Positions 22,041 through 32,804 of a stretch of DNA of 64,000 nt are shown here, one piece after another. The stretch comes from Streptomyces sp. RKAG290. GTDB lineage: Bacteria > Actinomycetota > Actinomycetes > Streptomycetales > Streptomycetaceae. The notes under the pieces are model-generated. The model worked only from the letters and a program-made list of their open reading frames with translations. It was not told the origin of the DNA and made no database searches. Location: positions 1,674,001 to 1,738,000 of the forward strand of contig NZ_JAJOZC010000001.1 in the NCBI RefSeq assembly GCF_023701695.1, written 5' to 3'. Numbering within the stretch: the stretch's first letter is position 1; each line of letters begins with the position of its first letter. The position numbers and the translations under genes are program-made.

Positions 22041-22283
22041 TCAGCCCAGCAGGACGTCGTCGTCGCCGAGACGCTTCAGTTCGCGATAGAGGATCGCGAG
22101 GCCGGTGACGATGGCGGCGGCGGAGACAGCCGCGTCGACGAGCCGCAGCATGTCGTTGTCGTTGCGCGCGAGCTTCGCCTGCTTGACGACGCTGAGCGCA
22201 CCGAACGCGGTGCTGCCGAGCGCGACGTACACGCCGGTCTTGGACTTCTTGAAGTTCTTGGCCTTCTTTGCCATGGCACTCAT
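22041..22283 (-). CDS. Small membrane protein between gatA and gatB (80 aa)
   Basis: An 80-residue protein ([17 protein letters not shown]...) with a very basic N-terminus, one hydrophobic segment (about residues 18-35) and a second weaker one (about 50-70). Its ATG overlaps the gatA stop as ATGA, with GGAGG ten bases upstream, so translation is probably coupled to gatA. A second in-frame ATG three codons in is possible. No domain recognised. Its position inside the amidotransferase operon, in the same phase as the other genes, suggests it is a real and conserved gene rather than a shadow; a role with GatCAB is only inference. Confidence 0.75.
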   Translation of the reverse strand: MSAMAKKAKNFKKSKTGVYVALGSTAFGALSVVKQAKLARNDNDMLRLVDAAVSAAAIVTGLAILYRELKRLGDDDVLLG

Positions 22284-23782
22284 AGCGACGGAGCCTCCTC
22301 GAGCAGCGGGTGTCCCCACTTTTCCACGAAAGCGGCCTCGACGGCGGCTCCGACCTTGTACAGCCGGTCGTCCTTCATGGCGGGGGCGATGATCTGCAGC
22401 CCGACCGGCAGGCCGTCCTCGGGCGCCAGGCCGCAGGGCAGCGACATCGCGGCGTTGCCGGCCAGGTTGGTCGGAATGGTGCACAGGTCCGCGAGATACA
22501 TCGCCATCGGGTCGTCGGCACGCTCGCCGATCGGGAAGGCGGTGGTGGGCGTCGTCGGGGAGACGATGACGTCCACCTGCTCGAAGGCCTTCTCGAAGTC
22601 CCGCGTGATGAGGGTGCGGACCTTCTGCGCCGAACCGTAGTACGCGTCGTAGTAGCCGGAGCTCAGCGCGTACGTGCCGAGAATGATGCGGCGCTTGACC
22701 TCGTCGCCGAAGCCGGCCTCACGGGTGAGCGCGGTGACTTCCTCGGCGGACTTCGTGCCGTCGTCGCCGACCCGCAGGCCGTAGCGCATGGCGTCGAAGC
22801 GGGCGAGGTTCGAGGAGCACTCGGACGGCGCAATGAGGTAGTACGCGGAGAGGCCGAGGTCGAAGGACGGGCAGTCCAGCTCGACGATCGTGGCGCCGAG
22901 GGACTTCAGCAGCTCGACCGACTCGTTGAAGCGCTGGACGACACCGGCCTGGTAGCCCTCGCCCGAGAACTGCTTGACGACTCCGACGCGCATGCCCTGT
23001 ACGGAGCCGTTGCGCGCGGCCTCGACGACCGGCGGGACCGGGGCGTCGATGGAGGTCGAGTCGAGCGGGTCGTGCCCGGCGATGGCCTCGTGCAGCAGGG
23101 CCGCGTCCAGGACCGTACGGGCGCAGGGGCCGCCCTGGTCGAGGGAGGAGGAGAAGGCGACCATGCCGTACCGGGAGACGCCGCCGTAGGTGGGCTTGAC
23201 GCCGACGGTGCCGGTGACGGCCGCGGGCTGGCGGATCGAGCCGCCGGTGTCCGTGCCGATGGCGAGCGGAGCCTCGAACGAGGCGAGCGCGGCCGAGGAG
23301 CCGCCGCCGGAGCCGCCCGGGATGCGGGTGAGGTCCCACGGGTTGCCGGTCGGGCCGTAGGCGCTGTTCTCGGTGGAGGACCCCATGGCGAACTCGTCCA
23401 TGTTGGTCTTGCCGAGGATGACGACGTCGGCGGCCTTCAGCCGCTTGGTGACGGTCGCGTCGTACGGCGGGATCCAGCCGTCGAGGATCTTCGAACCGAC
23501 GGTGGTCGGCATGTCCTGCGTGGTGAAGATGTCCTTGAGCGCGAGCGGGACGCCGGCCAGCGGGCCGAGCTTCTCGCCCGCGGCCTTCTTGGCGTCGACG
23601 GCGCGGGCCTGCGCGAGCGCGCCCTCGCGGTCGATGTGCAGGAAGGCGTGGACCTTCTCGTCGATGGCGTCGATCCGGGCCAGGTGGGCCTCGGTGACCT
23701 CGACGGCCGTGAGCTCACCGGATGCGATCTTCGCGGCGATCTCGGCGGCGGTGAACTTGATGATGGTGCTGATGTCCGTCAT
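22280..23782 (-). CDS. gatA: Asp-tRNA(Asn)/Glu-tRNA(Gln) amidotransferase subunit A
   Basis: The glutaminase subunit of GatCAB: an amidase-signature enzyme that releases ammonia from glutamine and passes it to GatB. 500 residues. The Ser-cisSer-Lys triad is visible: Lys in [11 protein letters not shown], and the two serines in [10 protein letters not shown] and [11 protein letters not shown]. Start ATG at 23782 ([15 protein letters not shown]). It follows gatC by 3 bases and overlaps the next small gene by four bases, so the operon is tightly coupled. Confidence 0.97.
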   Translation of the reverse strand: MTDISTIIKFTAAEIAAKIASGELTAVEVTEAHLARIDAIDEKVHAFLHIDREGALAQARAVDAKKAAGEKLGPLAGVPLALKDIFTTQDMPTTVGSKILDGWIPPYDATVTKRLKAADVVILGKTNMDEFAMGSSTENSAYGPTGNPWDLTRIPGGSGGGSSAALASFEAPLAIGTDTGGSIRQPAAVTGTVGVKPTYGGVSRYGMVAFSSSLDQGGPCARTVLDAALLHEAIAGHDPLDSTSIDAPVPPVVEAARNGSVQGMRVGVVKQFSGEGYQAGVVQRFNESVELLKSLGATIVELDCPSFDLGLSAYYLIAPSECSSNLARFDAMRYGLRVGDDGTKSAEEVTALTREAGFGDEVKRRIILGTYALSSGYYDAYYGSAQKVRTLITRDFEKAFEQVDVIVSPTTPTTAFPIGERADDPMAMYLADLCTIPTNLAGNAAMSLPCGLAPEDGLPVGLQIIAPAMKDDRLYKVGAAVEAAFVEKWGHPLLEEAPSL

Positions 23783-23788
23783 GGCTTT

Positions 23789-24085
23789 TTAGTCCTCCCC
23801 CAGGATCTGCGGCACCTTGAAACGCTGCTGCTCCTGGGCCGGGGCGCCGGAGAGCGCCTGCGCGGGGGTGAGCGAGGGACGGACCTCGTCCGCCCGCATG
23901 ACGTTGGTCAGCGGCAGCGGATGGGAGGTCGGCGGTACGTCTTGGTCGGCGACCTCGGAGACGCGGGCGACCGCGCCGATGATGTCGTCGAGCTGGCCGG
24001 CGAAGTGATCGAGCTCTTCGCCCTTCAGCTCCAGACGCGCCAGCCGGGCGAGGTGGGCGACCTCCTCGCGCGTGATGCCAGGCAT
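23789..24085 (-). CDS. gatC: Asp-tRNA(Asn)/Glu-tRNA(Gln) amidotransferase subunit C
   Basis: The small linker subunit that stabilises GatA on GatB. 98 residues from the ATG at 24085 ([20 protein letters not shown]), the normal GatC length, with the typical C-terminal [14 protein letters not shown]...[10 protein letters not shown]. The reading frame stays open for another 900 bases upstream through non-coding and rmdB antisense sequence; this is a GC-content artefact. First gene of gatC-gatA-80aa-gatB. Confidence 0.96.
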   Translation of the reverse strand: MPGITREEVAHLARLARLELKGEELDHFAGQLDDIIGAVARVSEVADQDVPPTSHPLPLTNVMRADEVRPSLTPAQALSGAPAQEQQRFKVPQILGED

Positions 24086-24351
24086 GCAGCGATCCTCAGG
24101 GGTTGGTGTGTCTTCTGGCTGGGGCCGACGGCCGGTGGAAACGTGCCGCCGGCCCCCAATCCTATGGTGTCGCCCGCACCGGCCACGGCCACCCGTGGAA
24201 CACCGCACCCGGCCCGCCCCTGCGACAACCCGCCGGCCGGTGACCGGCCCCGTCGAGGGGCCTCTCCCCAGGCCCGTCCGACCATGGGGAGATTGCGGAC
24301 AAAGCACCCACCGGGCGCCCCCGGTGACCTCACCGCAGCCGCCACCGCGTC

Positions 24352-26538
24352 CTACGTCGTCGCCGGCCGCGAGTCCGCCGTCCGCCCGGACGGCCGCTGC
24401 TCCAGCTCGGGCGTCGCCGCGGCCACGCTCGCCGCAGCCACGCTCGCCGCCGCCGCCGCGGCTGCCGCGGCGGCCGCCGCCAGCTCCGCCGGCCGCCGCC
24501 ATCCGTGCTCGCCCCGCGCCCGCAGCCACGCGGTCGCCTCCTGCGGCGGCATCGCGGCCGCCACCAGCCACCCCTGGACGGCGTCGCAGCGCAGATCCCG
24601 CAGCCGCTCCCAGGTCTCGTCGTCCTCGACGCCCTCGGCGACGACCAGCAGACCGAGCGAGTGGGCGAGGTCGATCGTGCAGCGGACGATCTCCGCGTCC
24701 TCGTGGTCGATGGCCAGCCGGGCCACGAACGACCGGTCGATCTTGAGCTCGCTGACCGGGAGCCGGCGCAGATGGACGAGCGAGGAGTACCCCGTGCCGA
24801 AGTCGTCCAGCGACATCTTCACGCCGTGCCCGGTCAGCCCGGCCAGGGTGTCCGCGGCCCGCTGCGGGTCCTCCAGCAGCACGTGTTCCGTTATCTCCAG
24901 CTGCAGGGCACCGGCCGGAACGCCGTGCCGGGCCAGCCGGGCCGCGACGCCGCCGGCGAATCCCGGGGTGTGCACATCGCGCGGGGAGACGTTGACCGCG
25001 ACGGGCACGAACAGCCCCTGCGCCCGCCACCGGGCGACCTGCGCCAGCGCCGTCTCCAGTACGTACTCGGTGAGGTGCGGCATCAGCCCGGACGACTCGG
25101 CGATGGCGATGAACTCGTCCGGAGGAACCCGCCCGCGCTCCGGGTGCACCCAGCGCACCAGCGCCTCCAGCCCGGCCACCTGGCCGTCGAAGCGGACCTT
25201 GGGCTGGTAGTGGAGCTCCACCTCGCCGGCGTCCAGAGCCCGCCGCAGATCACCGAGGAGGCCGAGCCTGTCCGGGGTGTTGCTGTCACGCTTCGACTCG
25301 TACACCTCGACACCCGTACGGTCGCGCTTGGCCTGGTACATCGCCACGTCCGCGCGCCGCAGCAGCCCCTCCGCGTCCAGCGCGTGGTCGGGGTAGACGG
25401 CGACGCCCGCGCTGGCCTCCAGCACCAGCGTGAGCCCGTCGAGATCCAGCGGCGAGGAGAGTTCCGCGACCAGGTGCCGGGCGACCCGCTGGGCGCTGGT
25501 GGTGGAGTCCGCGGTCGGCAGCAGGACGGCGAACTCGTCGCCGCCGAGCCTGGCCACCTCCGCCCCGCGCGGCAGGGCGAGACGGAGCCGTTCCGCTATC
25601 TGCAGCAGCAGCCGGTCCCCCGCCAGGTGGCCGAGGGTGTCGTTGACCGCCCGGAAGCGGTCGAGGTCGATGAGGACCAGGCCGGCCCGGGTGCCGAGGC
25701 TCTCGGCCTCCTCCAGGGCCGTCCAGGTGCGTTCCAGCAGCCACTGCCGGTTCGGCAGCCCGGTCAGCGGGTCCCGCAGCTGCTCCTCCGCCCTGGCACG
25801 GGCGATCCAGAGCGTGGAGTCCAGCGCGATCAGCGGCACCGCGAAGAGCGGCAGCAGTACCGGCAAGGCCATCGCGACCACGCAGATCAGCGGCGCGATA
25901 CCGAGCAGGGCGACCGCGACGAGGCCCTGCCGCAGCAGAGCGGTACGGGCCACGGTCGGCAGCCCGCCGCCCTGGGGGGACCGGGCGTACCACAGCAGGA
26001 CCCGGGTGACGAGCAGGTAGGTGGAGGCCGCGAGGAGTACTTCCGGGACGGCGTCGATGCCCCAGTCGAGTGGCTGCCAGGGCGACTCGACGGTCTGCAC
26101 CTCGCCGAAGGCGGCCAGCACCAGCGCCGCCGCGCCCACCCCCAGGATGTCCACCGCGCCGTGCAGCAGCCCCTGCCACCAGCGGTGTCTGCGGGCCACC
26201 CCGACGAGCACGACCACGACCAGGCTGACCAGGCCGGCCGGCACCCAGCCGTAGAGCAGCAGCACGGCCAGCGTGAGAGCGGCCCCGGAGCCGGTCCCGC
26301 CCCACCAGCGGTCGCGGCCGAGCGCCACCAGGTGGCCGACGACGATGCCGGTGAGCACGGCGAGCGACCAGCCGGCCGGCCCGTCCGGGAAGAGTGCGTG
26401 CCCGCCGCTCACCGTCCGGTAGAACCCGGTCGCGAGCTGGACGGTGGCGAGGGCCACGACGACGGCACCCACTTTGGGCGTGAGTGCGACGAAACCTTGC
26501 AGCCGCGACACCGGCGCGGCGTTCTCGGTCGGTTTCAT
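24352..26538 (-). CDS. rmdB: Membrane GGDEF-EAL c-di-GMP protein, RmdB-like
   Basis: A 728-residue protein with about eight to nine N-terminal membrane segments (about residues 20-245), a GGDEF domain (about 255-410) and an EAL domain (about 425-675). GGDEF (332-336) is intact but no RxxD inhibitory site precedes it. EAL (458-460), EITEH and DDFGTGYS are intact, so phosphodiesterase activity is expected. Position between gatC and ligA matches S. coelicolor RmdB (SCO5495), a phosphodiesterase affecting aerial development; the symbol rests on that synteny. The ATG at 26538 has GAGGG upstream. The protein ends with an Ala-rich tail (11 or more consecutive Ala) outside the EAL domain. Confidence 0.88.
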   Translation of the reverse strand: MKPTENAAPVSRLQGFVALTPKVGAVVVALATVQLATGFYRTVSGGHALFPDGPAGWSLAVLTGIVVGHLVALGRDRWWGGTGSGAALTLAVLLLYGWVPAGLVSLVVVVLVGVARRHRWWQGLLHGAVDILGVGAAALVLAAFGEVQTVESPWQPLDWGIDAVPEVLLAASTYLLVTRVLLWYARSPQGGGLPTVARTALLRQGLVAVALLGIAPLICVVAMALPVLLPLFAVPLIALDSTLWIARARAEEQLRDPLTGLPNRQWLLERTWTALEEAESLGTRAGLVLIDLDRFRAVNDTLGHLAGDRLLLQIAERLRLALPRGAEVARLGGDEFAVLLPTADSTTSAQRVARHLVAELSSPLDLDGLTLVLEASAGVAVYPDHALDAEGLLRRADVAMYQAKRDRTGVEVYESKRDSNTPDRLGLLGDLRRALDAGEVELHYQPKVRFDGQVAGLEALVRWVHPERGRVPPDEFIAIAESSGLMPHLTEYVLETALAQVARWRAQGLFVPVAVNVSPRDVHTPGFAGGVAARLARHGVPAGALQLEITEHVLLEDPQRAADTLAGLTGHGVKMSLDDFGTGYSSLVHLRRLPVSELKIDRSFVARLAIDHEDAEIVRCTIDLAHSLGLLVVAEGVEDDETWERLRDLRCDAVQGWLVAAAMPPQEATAWLRARGEHGWRRPAELAAAAAAAAAAAASVAAASVAAATPELEQRPSGRTADSRPATT
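24415..24483. repeat. GCN trinucleotide tract encoding a poly-Ala tail
   Basis: An impure GCC/GCG repeat within the 3' end of rmdB that encodes about 20 Ala residues interrupted by SV and TV-like breaks. Such tracts change length by slippage without breaking the frame. Confidence 0.75.
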
Positions 26539-26816
26539 TCCGTCCCTCTCACAGCCGGCGGTGCCGATGTCACCTGATGGTTCCGTTCCGTGCCACCACG
26601 CCCCCGGAACCCACCCGGTGGCGGGGCACCGCAGGCGCATCTCTCAACAGTAGGCCGCCAAAGGCCCCAGGGGCAGCGGTCTACAGCTCTTGCCCGAATG
26701 CGAACCGACCGTCCGTCAGCCTCTGCTATGCGCCGACCGGGTGAATCCGGCCACGCACGGACGCCCTTCGCGCCACCGGCCCGGCTGCCGTCCGCGGCCC
26801 CGCCCCGCTCCCGGCC

Positions 26817-29018
<2,202 letters not shown>

Positions 29019-29033
29019 TTACCCAGTGCCCCG

Positions 29034-30059
29034 TTACTCAGGGTTGTCTGCGAGCGATCTCGCGGCCCGGGCGCAGTGGGCGAGCACGGCACGGGCGTAC
29101 GCGGGCGACGCACCCGCGAGACCGCACGAGGGAGTGATCACCACGGACTCCGTGAGAGTCCCCGGATTCAGCCCCAGCCTGCGCCACAGCGTCCTGACAC
29201 CCATGACGCTACCGCCCGGGTCCGACAATCCGCCCGAGGCCGGGTCGGTGCCGGGCACCACCCCGAGGAACAGCTGGGTACCGCCTTCGACGGCTTCCCC
29301 GATCGCCTCCTCCTCACGCTCGGTGAGCAGGGAGAAGTCGAACGAGATACCGCCCGCCCCGGTCCGGCGCAGCAGCGCGAACGGCACCTCGGGCGCGCAG
29401 GTGTGGACGACCGTGGCGCCCTCGCCCGCCGCGCCCAGCACGTCACGCAGGGTGGATTCGACGACCTGGCGGTCCACGGCCCGGTAGGTGCGGTAGCCGC
29501 TCGCCGTGCTGACCCGGCCGAGCAGGACCCCGGTCAGGGACGGCTCGTCGAGCTGGAGGATCACCTGGGCGCCGGGCATCCGGCGCCGTACCTCGGCGAG
29601 ATGGTTGCGCAGCCCCTCCGCCAGCGAGCCCGCCAGGTCGCGGCAGGCGCCCGGGTCACCGAGCACGGCCTCGCCGCCCCGGCGCTCCAGCGCGGCGGCC
29701 AGCGTCCAGGGCCCGACGGCCTGCACCTTGAGCGGCCCCTCGTAGCCCTGGGTGAACTCCTCCAGGGCGTCGAGGTCCTCGCCGAGCCAGGACCGGGCCC
29801 GGCGGGTGTCGCGCCCCGGCCGGTCGCTGATCCGCCAGCCGCTCGGCTCGACGTGCCCGTACATCTCGACGAGCAGCCCGATGGTCCGCCCGATCATGTC
29901 CGCACCCGGTCCGCGTGCGGGCAGTTCCGCCAGGTAGGGCACACCCTGCCCGTCCCCGAAGGAGCCGGTGACGGTCTTCGCCGCCTCCCTGGCGTCGCCT
30001 CCTGGCATGGAACCGATTCCGGTGGCCGGGCACCCGCTGAACTTGCTCTTCTCGCTCAC
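29034..30059 (-). CDS. Cobalamin-independent methionine synthase (MetE C-terminal)-like protein
   Basis: A 341-residue single-domain protein of the UROD/MetE-like superfamily. It lacks the N-terminal half of MetE. The zinc-site pattern is visible: His and Cys in VVHTCAPEVP and the distal Cys in TPSCGLAG. The N-terminus contains TGIGSMPGGD, typical of this actinobacterial group. It may transfer methyl groups to a thiol, but the donor is unknown and calling it methionine synthase would go beyond the sequence. GTG start at 30059. It ends 30 bases before ligA begins on the same strand, so the two may be co-transcribed. Confidence 0.8.
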   Translation of the reverse strand: MSEKSKFSGCPATGIGSMPGGDAREAAKTVTGSFGDGQGVPYLAELPARGPGADMIGRTIGLLVEMYGHVEPSGWRISDRPGRDTRRARSWLGEDLDALEEFTQGYEGPLKVQAVGPWTLAAALERRGGEAVLGDPGACRDLAGSLAEGLRNHLAEVRRRMPGAQVILQLDEPSLTGVLLGRVSTASGYRTYRAVDRQVVESTLRDVLGAAGEGATVVHTCAPEVPFALLRRTGAGGISFDFSLLTEREEEAIGEAVEGGTQLFLGVVPGTDPASGGLSDPGGSVMGVRTLWRRLGLNPGTLTESVVITPSCGLAGASPAYARAVLAHCARAARSLADNPE

Positions 30060-30093
30060 GCGGGAAGCCTACGGCCGTTCCCCGGCCGTGCCG

Positions 30094-30783
30094 TCAGCGG
30101 CCGGGGCGCACCGTGAGGTCGTTGACCTCGGCGTCGCGCGGCAGGTCGAGCGCCATCAGGATCGTGGTGGCGACGGACTCCGGGTCGATCCAGCGCGAGG
30201 CGTCGTACTCCTTGCCCTCCTGCTGGTGGACCTTGGCCTGCATGGGACTGGCGGTGCGCCCGGGGTAGACGGAGGTCACCCGGACCCCGTTCCCGTGCTC
30301 CTCGTGGCGCAGCGAGTCGGCCAGCGCCTTCAGTCCGTGCTTGCTCGCCGCGTACGCGCTCCATTCGGCGTGCGCGGCGAGCCCGGCGCCGGAGTTGACG
30401 AAGAGGACGTGGCCCTGGGCGACACGGACCTGGGGCAGGAAGAGCCTGGTCAGCTCGGCCGGGGCCACGAGGTTGGCGTTGAGCTGGACGTGCCACGCCT
30501 TGGGTGTGAGGTCGCCGACCCGGCCGAGCTCGACGACCCCCGCGATGTGCAGCAGCGAGTCGAGCCGCTCCGGCATCGGCTGCTGGGCGAAGGCCCAGGA
30601 GAGCCGGTCCGGGTTGGAGAGGTCGCCGACGACCGTGCGGGCGCCGGGGTACAGGGCGGCGAGTTCCTTGGCACGGCCGGCGTCGCGGGCCAGGAGCAGG
30701 AGATCGTCCCCGCGCTCCAGGAGACGGCGGGCGACAGCTGCGCCGATGCCGGAACCGGCGCCGGTGATGAGGTGAGTGGGCAT
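30094..30783 (-). CDS. Short-chain dehydrogenase/reductase
   Basis: A 229-residue NAD(P)-dependent SDR. The cofactor motif TGAGSGIG lies at residues 7-14, the NAG-like motif reads HIAG, and the active-site Ser (VNSGAG) and Tyr-Lys (YAASKHG) are in place. Substrate unknown. ATG at 30783 (MPTHLITGAG). It lies 34 bases upstream of the MetE-like gene on the same strand and 25 bases after the LOG-family gene, so these minus-strand genes may form one transcript running into ligA. Confidence 0.9.
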   Translation of the reverse strand: MPTHLITGAGSGIGAAVARRLLERGDDLLLLARDAGRAKELAALYPGARTVVGDLSNPDRLSWAFAQQPMPERLDSLLHIAGVVELGRVGDLTPKAWHVQLNANLVAPAELTRLFLPQVRVAQGHVLFVNSGAGLAAHAEWSAYAASKHGLKALADSLRHEEHGNGVRVTSVYPGRTASPMQAKVHQQEGKEYDASRWIDPESVATTILMALDLPRDAEVNDLTVRPGR

Positions 30784-30808
30784 GCCCCCATCGTCGCACC
30801 CGTATCCA

Positions 30809-31348
30809 TCACTGCAGGCCGGACCACTCCTCCAGGTAGGCCAGGGCGCCCACCCCGTCCTTCGCGAAGAACACCAGCTCGGTCAGCGGGAGGGGCAGGA
30901 AGCCCTCGTCCTCCATGCGCTGGAACTGCTGGCGCAGACCGTCGTAGAAGCCCGCCGTGTTGAGCAGCACGACCGGCTTGGTGTGCTTGCCGTGCTTCTT
31001 GAGCTCCAGGATCTCGGTGGCCTCGTCGAGGGTGCCGGTGCCGCCGACCATGATCACGATGGCGTCCGACTTCTCCAGGAGCAGCGCCTTGCGCTCGGCG
31101 AGGTCGCGTGCGATCACCATCTCGTCGGCGTCGGTGCGCGCCTTCGCGGCCAGGAAGTCCACCGACACCCCGACCAGCCTCCCGCCCGCTTCCTGCACCC
31201 CGTCCGCGACGACCTTCATCAGCCCGCTCTCGGAGCCGCCCCAGACCAGGGTGTGTCCACCGCGGCCGAGCAGTTCGGCGAATTCGCGGGCGGGCCCGGT
31301 GTAGCGGTCGTCGAGGTCGGCGGCGGAGAGGAAAACGCAGATCTTCAT
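30809..31348 (-). CDS. LOG-family protein (TIGR00730 type)
   Basis: A 179-residue Rossmann-like protein of the LOG family, whose studied members cleave nucleoside 5'-monophosphates to base and ribose-5-phosphate (cytokinin-activating or nucleotide-recycling). The family signature GGxGTxxE is present as VGGTGTLDEATE, though the first Pro usually seen is replaced by Val. The conserved Arg-Lys pair appears as LAERKALL. The ATG at 31348 (MKICVFLSAADL) is chosen; the frame extending to 31468 overlaps the divergent DUF427 gene. The older label lysine decarboxylase is misleading for this family. Confidence 0.85.
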   Translation of the reverse strand: MKICVFLSAADLDDRYTGPAREFAELLGRGGHTLVWGGSESGLMKVVADGVQEAGGRLVGVSVDFLAAKARTDADEMVIARDLAERKALLLEKSDAIVIMVGGTGTLDEATEILELKKHGKHTKPVVLLNTAGFYDGLRQQFQRMEDEGFLPLPLTELVFFAKDGVGALAYLEEWSGLQ

Positions 31349-31424
31349 GGGGCAACGGTAGAGCCCGTCACCGGCGGCCCGGAATCCGGGGAAGAAACCC
31401 GCGGGCCGTGCGGCTGAGTAATAC

Positions 31425-31760
31425 ATGACTGCCACCCGAGGACACCGCATCACCGTCGAGCCCGGCACCGAGCATGTGCGCGTGGTCCGTGACGGCGTGC
31501 TGCTCGCCGAGAGCCGGCACCCGCTCGTACTGCGTGAGACGGGCTGTCCGGTCCGCTACTACCTGCCGCCCGAGGACGTCCGCACCGAGCTGCTGTCGGC
31601 GTCGGACACCAGCACCCACTGCCCGTTCAAGGGGGACGCCTCCTACTGGTCGCTGCCGGACGCGGCCGATCTGGTGTGGGCGTATCCGGACCCCAAGCCG
31701 GAAGTCGCGGAGATCAAGGACCACTTCTGCTTCTACGACGCCGAGGCGGTCGCGTCCTGA
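31425..31760 (+). CDS. DUF427 domain protein
   Basis: A 111-residue protein covering a single DUF427 domain: ITVEPGTEHVRVVRDGVLLAES, then TGCPVRYYLPPEDV and the signature CPFKGDASYWSL ... WAYPDP. The fold is a compact beta barrel of unknown biochemical role. ATG at 31425; no strong ribosome binding site is visible. It is divergent from the LOG gene with 76 bases between starts. A 6-bp inverted repeat follows the stop codon. Confidence 0.88.
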   Translation: MTATRGHRITVEPGTEHVRVVRDGVLLAESRHPLVLRETGCPVRYYLPPEDVRTELLSASDTSTHCPFKGDASYWSLPDAADLVWAYPDPKPEVAEIKDHFCFYDAEAVAS

Positions 31761-31762
31761 TC

Positions 31763-31779
31763 CTTGACTGATCGTCAAG
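31763..31779. promoter_or_regulatory. Inverted repeat CTTGAC-N5-GTCAAG
   Basis: A perfect 6-bp inverted repeat with a five-base spacer starts two bases after the DUF427 stop and about 90 bases before the pseudo-hydrolase gene. It could be an operator of the downstream gene or a weak end signal for DUF427. Confidence 0.35.
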
Positions 31780-31866
31780 AACCGCTCTGAGCTGCGGAGA
31801 AGAGAAACCTCAAAAATTCTTCGCGCCCGGCGATGAGTTTCCGAACGCCCCGCAGTCCACCTACAC

Positions 31867-32667
31867 ATGGACAAGACTCTCTCCCGCGACGGCACCCTGA
31901 TCGCGTACCGGCGCAGGGGTGAAGGACCGTCGGTGATCCTGGTGGGCGGGGCGCTCGGCACCGCTGCGACCGAGGCTCCGCTGGCGCGCCTGCTCGCGCC
32001 GCGCTTCCACGTCGTCACGTACGACAGGCGGGGCCGGGGCTCCAGCGGTGACAGCTCGCCCTACGCCGTGGAGCGCGAGATCGAGGACCTGAACGCGATC
32101 GTCGCGGCGGTCGGCGGCCGCCCCTCGGTGTTCGGTGTCGGGGCCGGCGGTGCGCTGGCCCTGGAGGCACAGGCCGCAGGGCTCCCGGTCGACCGGATCG
32201 CGGTGTACCAGCCGCCGTACACGCCCGGCACCTCCGGACTGCTGTTCAAGGCCGGCTGCACGGCCCGGCTGCACCGGCTGCTGTCCGCCGGCGACCGGGA
32301 CGGGGCCGTGGAGCTGTTCCTGTCCGTGACGGGCGTCGCGGCCGACATGATCGCCAGGATGCGCAGTGCCCCGCTGTGGCGGAGCCTGGTGTCCGTGGCA
32401 CACACACTGGCCTACGACGACGCGGTGCTGGGCAACGGCGCAATCCCGGCCGAGCGGCTCGCCTCCGTCACGGCGCGGACCATGGTGGTCTGCGGCGGCT
32501 TCAGCCCGGCCGGCGCCCGGTCGGCGACCCGGCAGCTGGCGGACGCGCTGCCCAGGGGCCGCCACCGCACCCTGACGGGCCAGACCCGGGAGCTGGCGCC
32601 CCAGGTGATCGCGCCGGTGCTGGCGGAGTTCTTCACCCGCGACGTGTACGTACGCCAGGCGTCCTGA
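31867..32667 (+). CDS. Alpha/beta-hydrolase fold protein lacking its catalytic triad
   Basis: A 266-residue alpha/beta-hydrolase fold protein. The fold is clear (YDRRGRGSSGDSSPY, then the nucleophile-elbow region and a C-terminal helix). But the nucleophile position of G-x-S-x-G reads GVGAG with Gly 92 instead of Ser, the acid-bearing strand reads VVCGG where relatives have an Asp, and the C-terminal GQTH motif reads GQTREL with Arg 241 in place of the catalytic His. All three triad residues therefore appear lost although the frame is intact and the rest is well conserved. It may be a non-enzymatic binding or regulatory protein. ATG at 31867 with no good ribosome binding site. The comparison uses family sequences from memory. 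Confidence 0.8.
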   Translation: MDKTLSRDGTLIAYRRRGEGPSVILVGGALGTAATEAPLARLLAPRFHVVTYDRRGRGSSGDSSPYAVEREIEDLNAIVAAVGGRPSVFGVGAGGALALEAQAAGLPVDRIAVYQPPYTPGTSGLLFKAGCTARLHRLLSAGDRDGAVELFLSVTGVAADMIARMRSAPLWRSLVSVAHTLAYDDAVLGNGAIPAERLASVTARTMVVCGGFSPAGARSATRQLADALPRGRHRTLTGQTRELAPQVIAPVLAEFFTRDVYVRQAS

Positions 32668-32668
32668 A

Positions 32669-32744
32669 GCCCCGCCGTGCGGGGCCGGGGGCAAGCCCGG
32701 GGGGTTGCCCCGCTGTGCGGGGCCGGGGGCAGACCCGGGGGGTG
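32669..32744. repeat. Two tandem 38-bp repeats with internal hairpins
   Basis: Two adjacent 38-base units (32669-32706 and 32707-32744) differ at only a few positions. Each contains a GCCCCGC-N3-GCGGGGC stem. They lie just after the pseudo-hydrolase stop and before the mnmA terminator, so they could act as a double terminator for the plus-strand gene. Confidence 0.75.
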
Positions 32745-32753
32745 GGAGCACTC

Positions 32754-32794
32754 CGCGCGGCCACGCCCGTACAGGGGTCGGGCGTGGCCGCGCG
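32754..32794 (-). terminator. mnmA terminator hairpin
   Basis: A perfect 16-bp stem (32754-32769 with 32779-32794) around a nine-base loop begins 10 bases after the mnmA stop codon. Being symmetrical, it could also stop plus-strand transcription. Confidence 0.8.
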
Positions 32795-32804
32795 GACGGG
32801 CGCG

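Noticed and set aside
23789..25030. A 413-codon frame extending gatC upstream.
   Set aside because: The extension covers intergenic and rmdB-antisense sequence; gatC proteins are about 98 residues and the ATG at 24085 fits.
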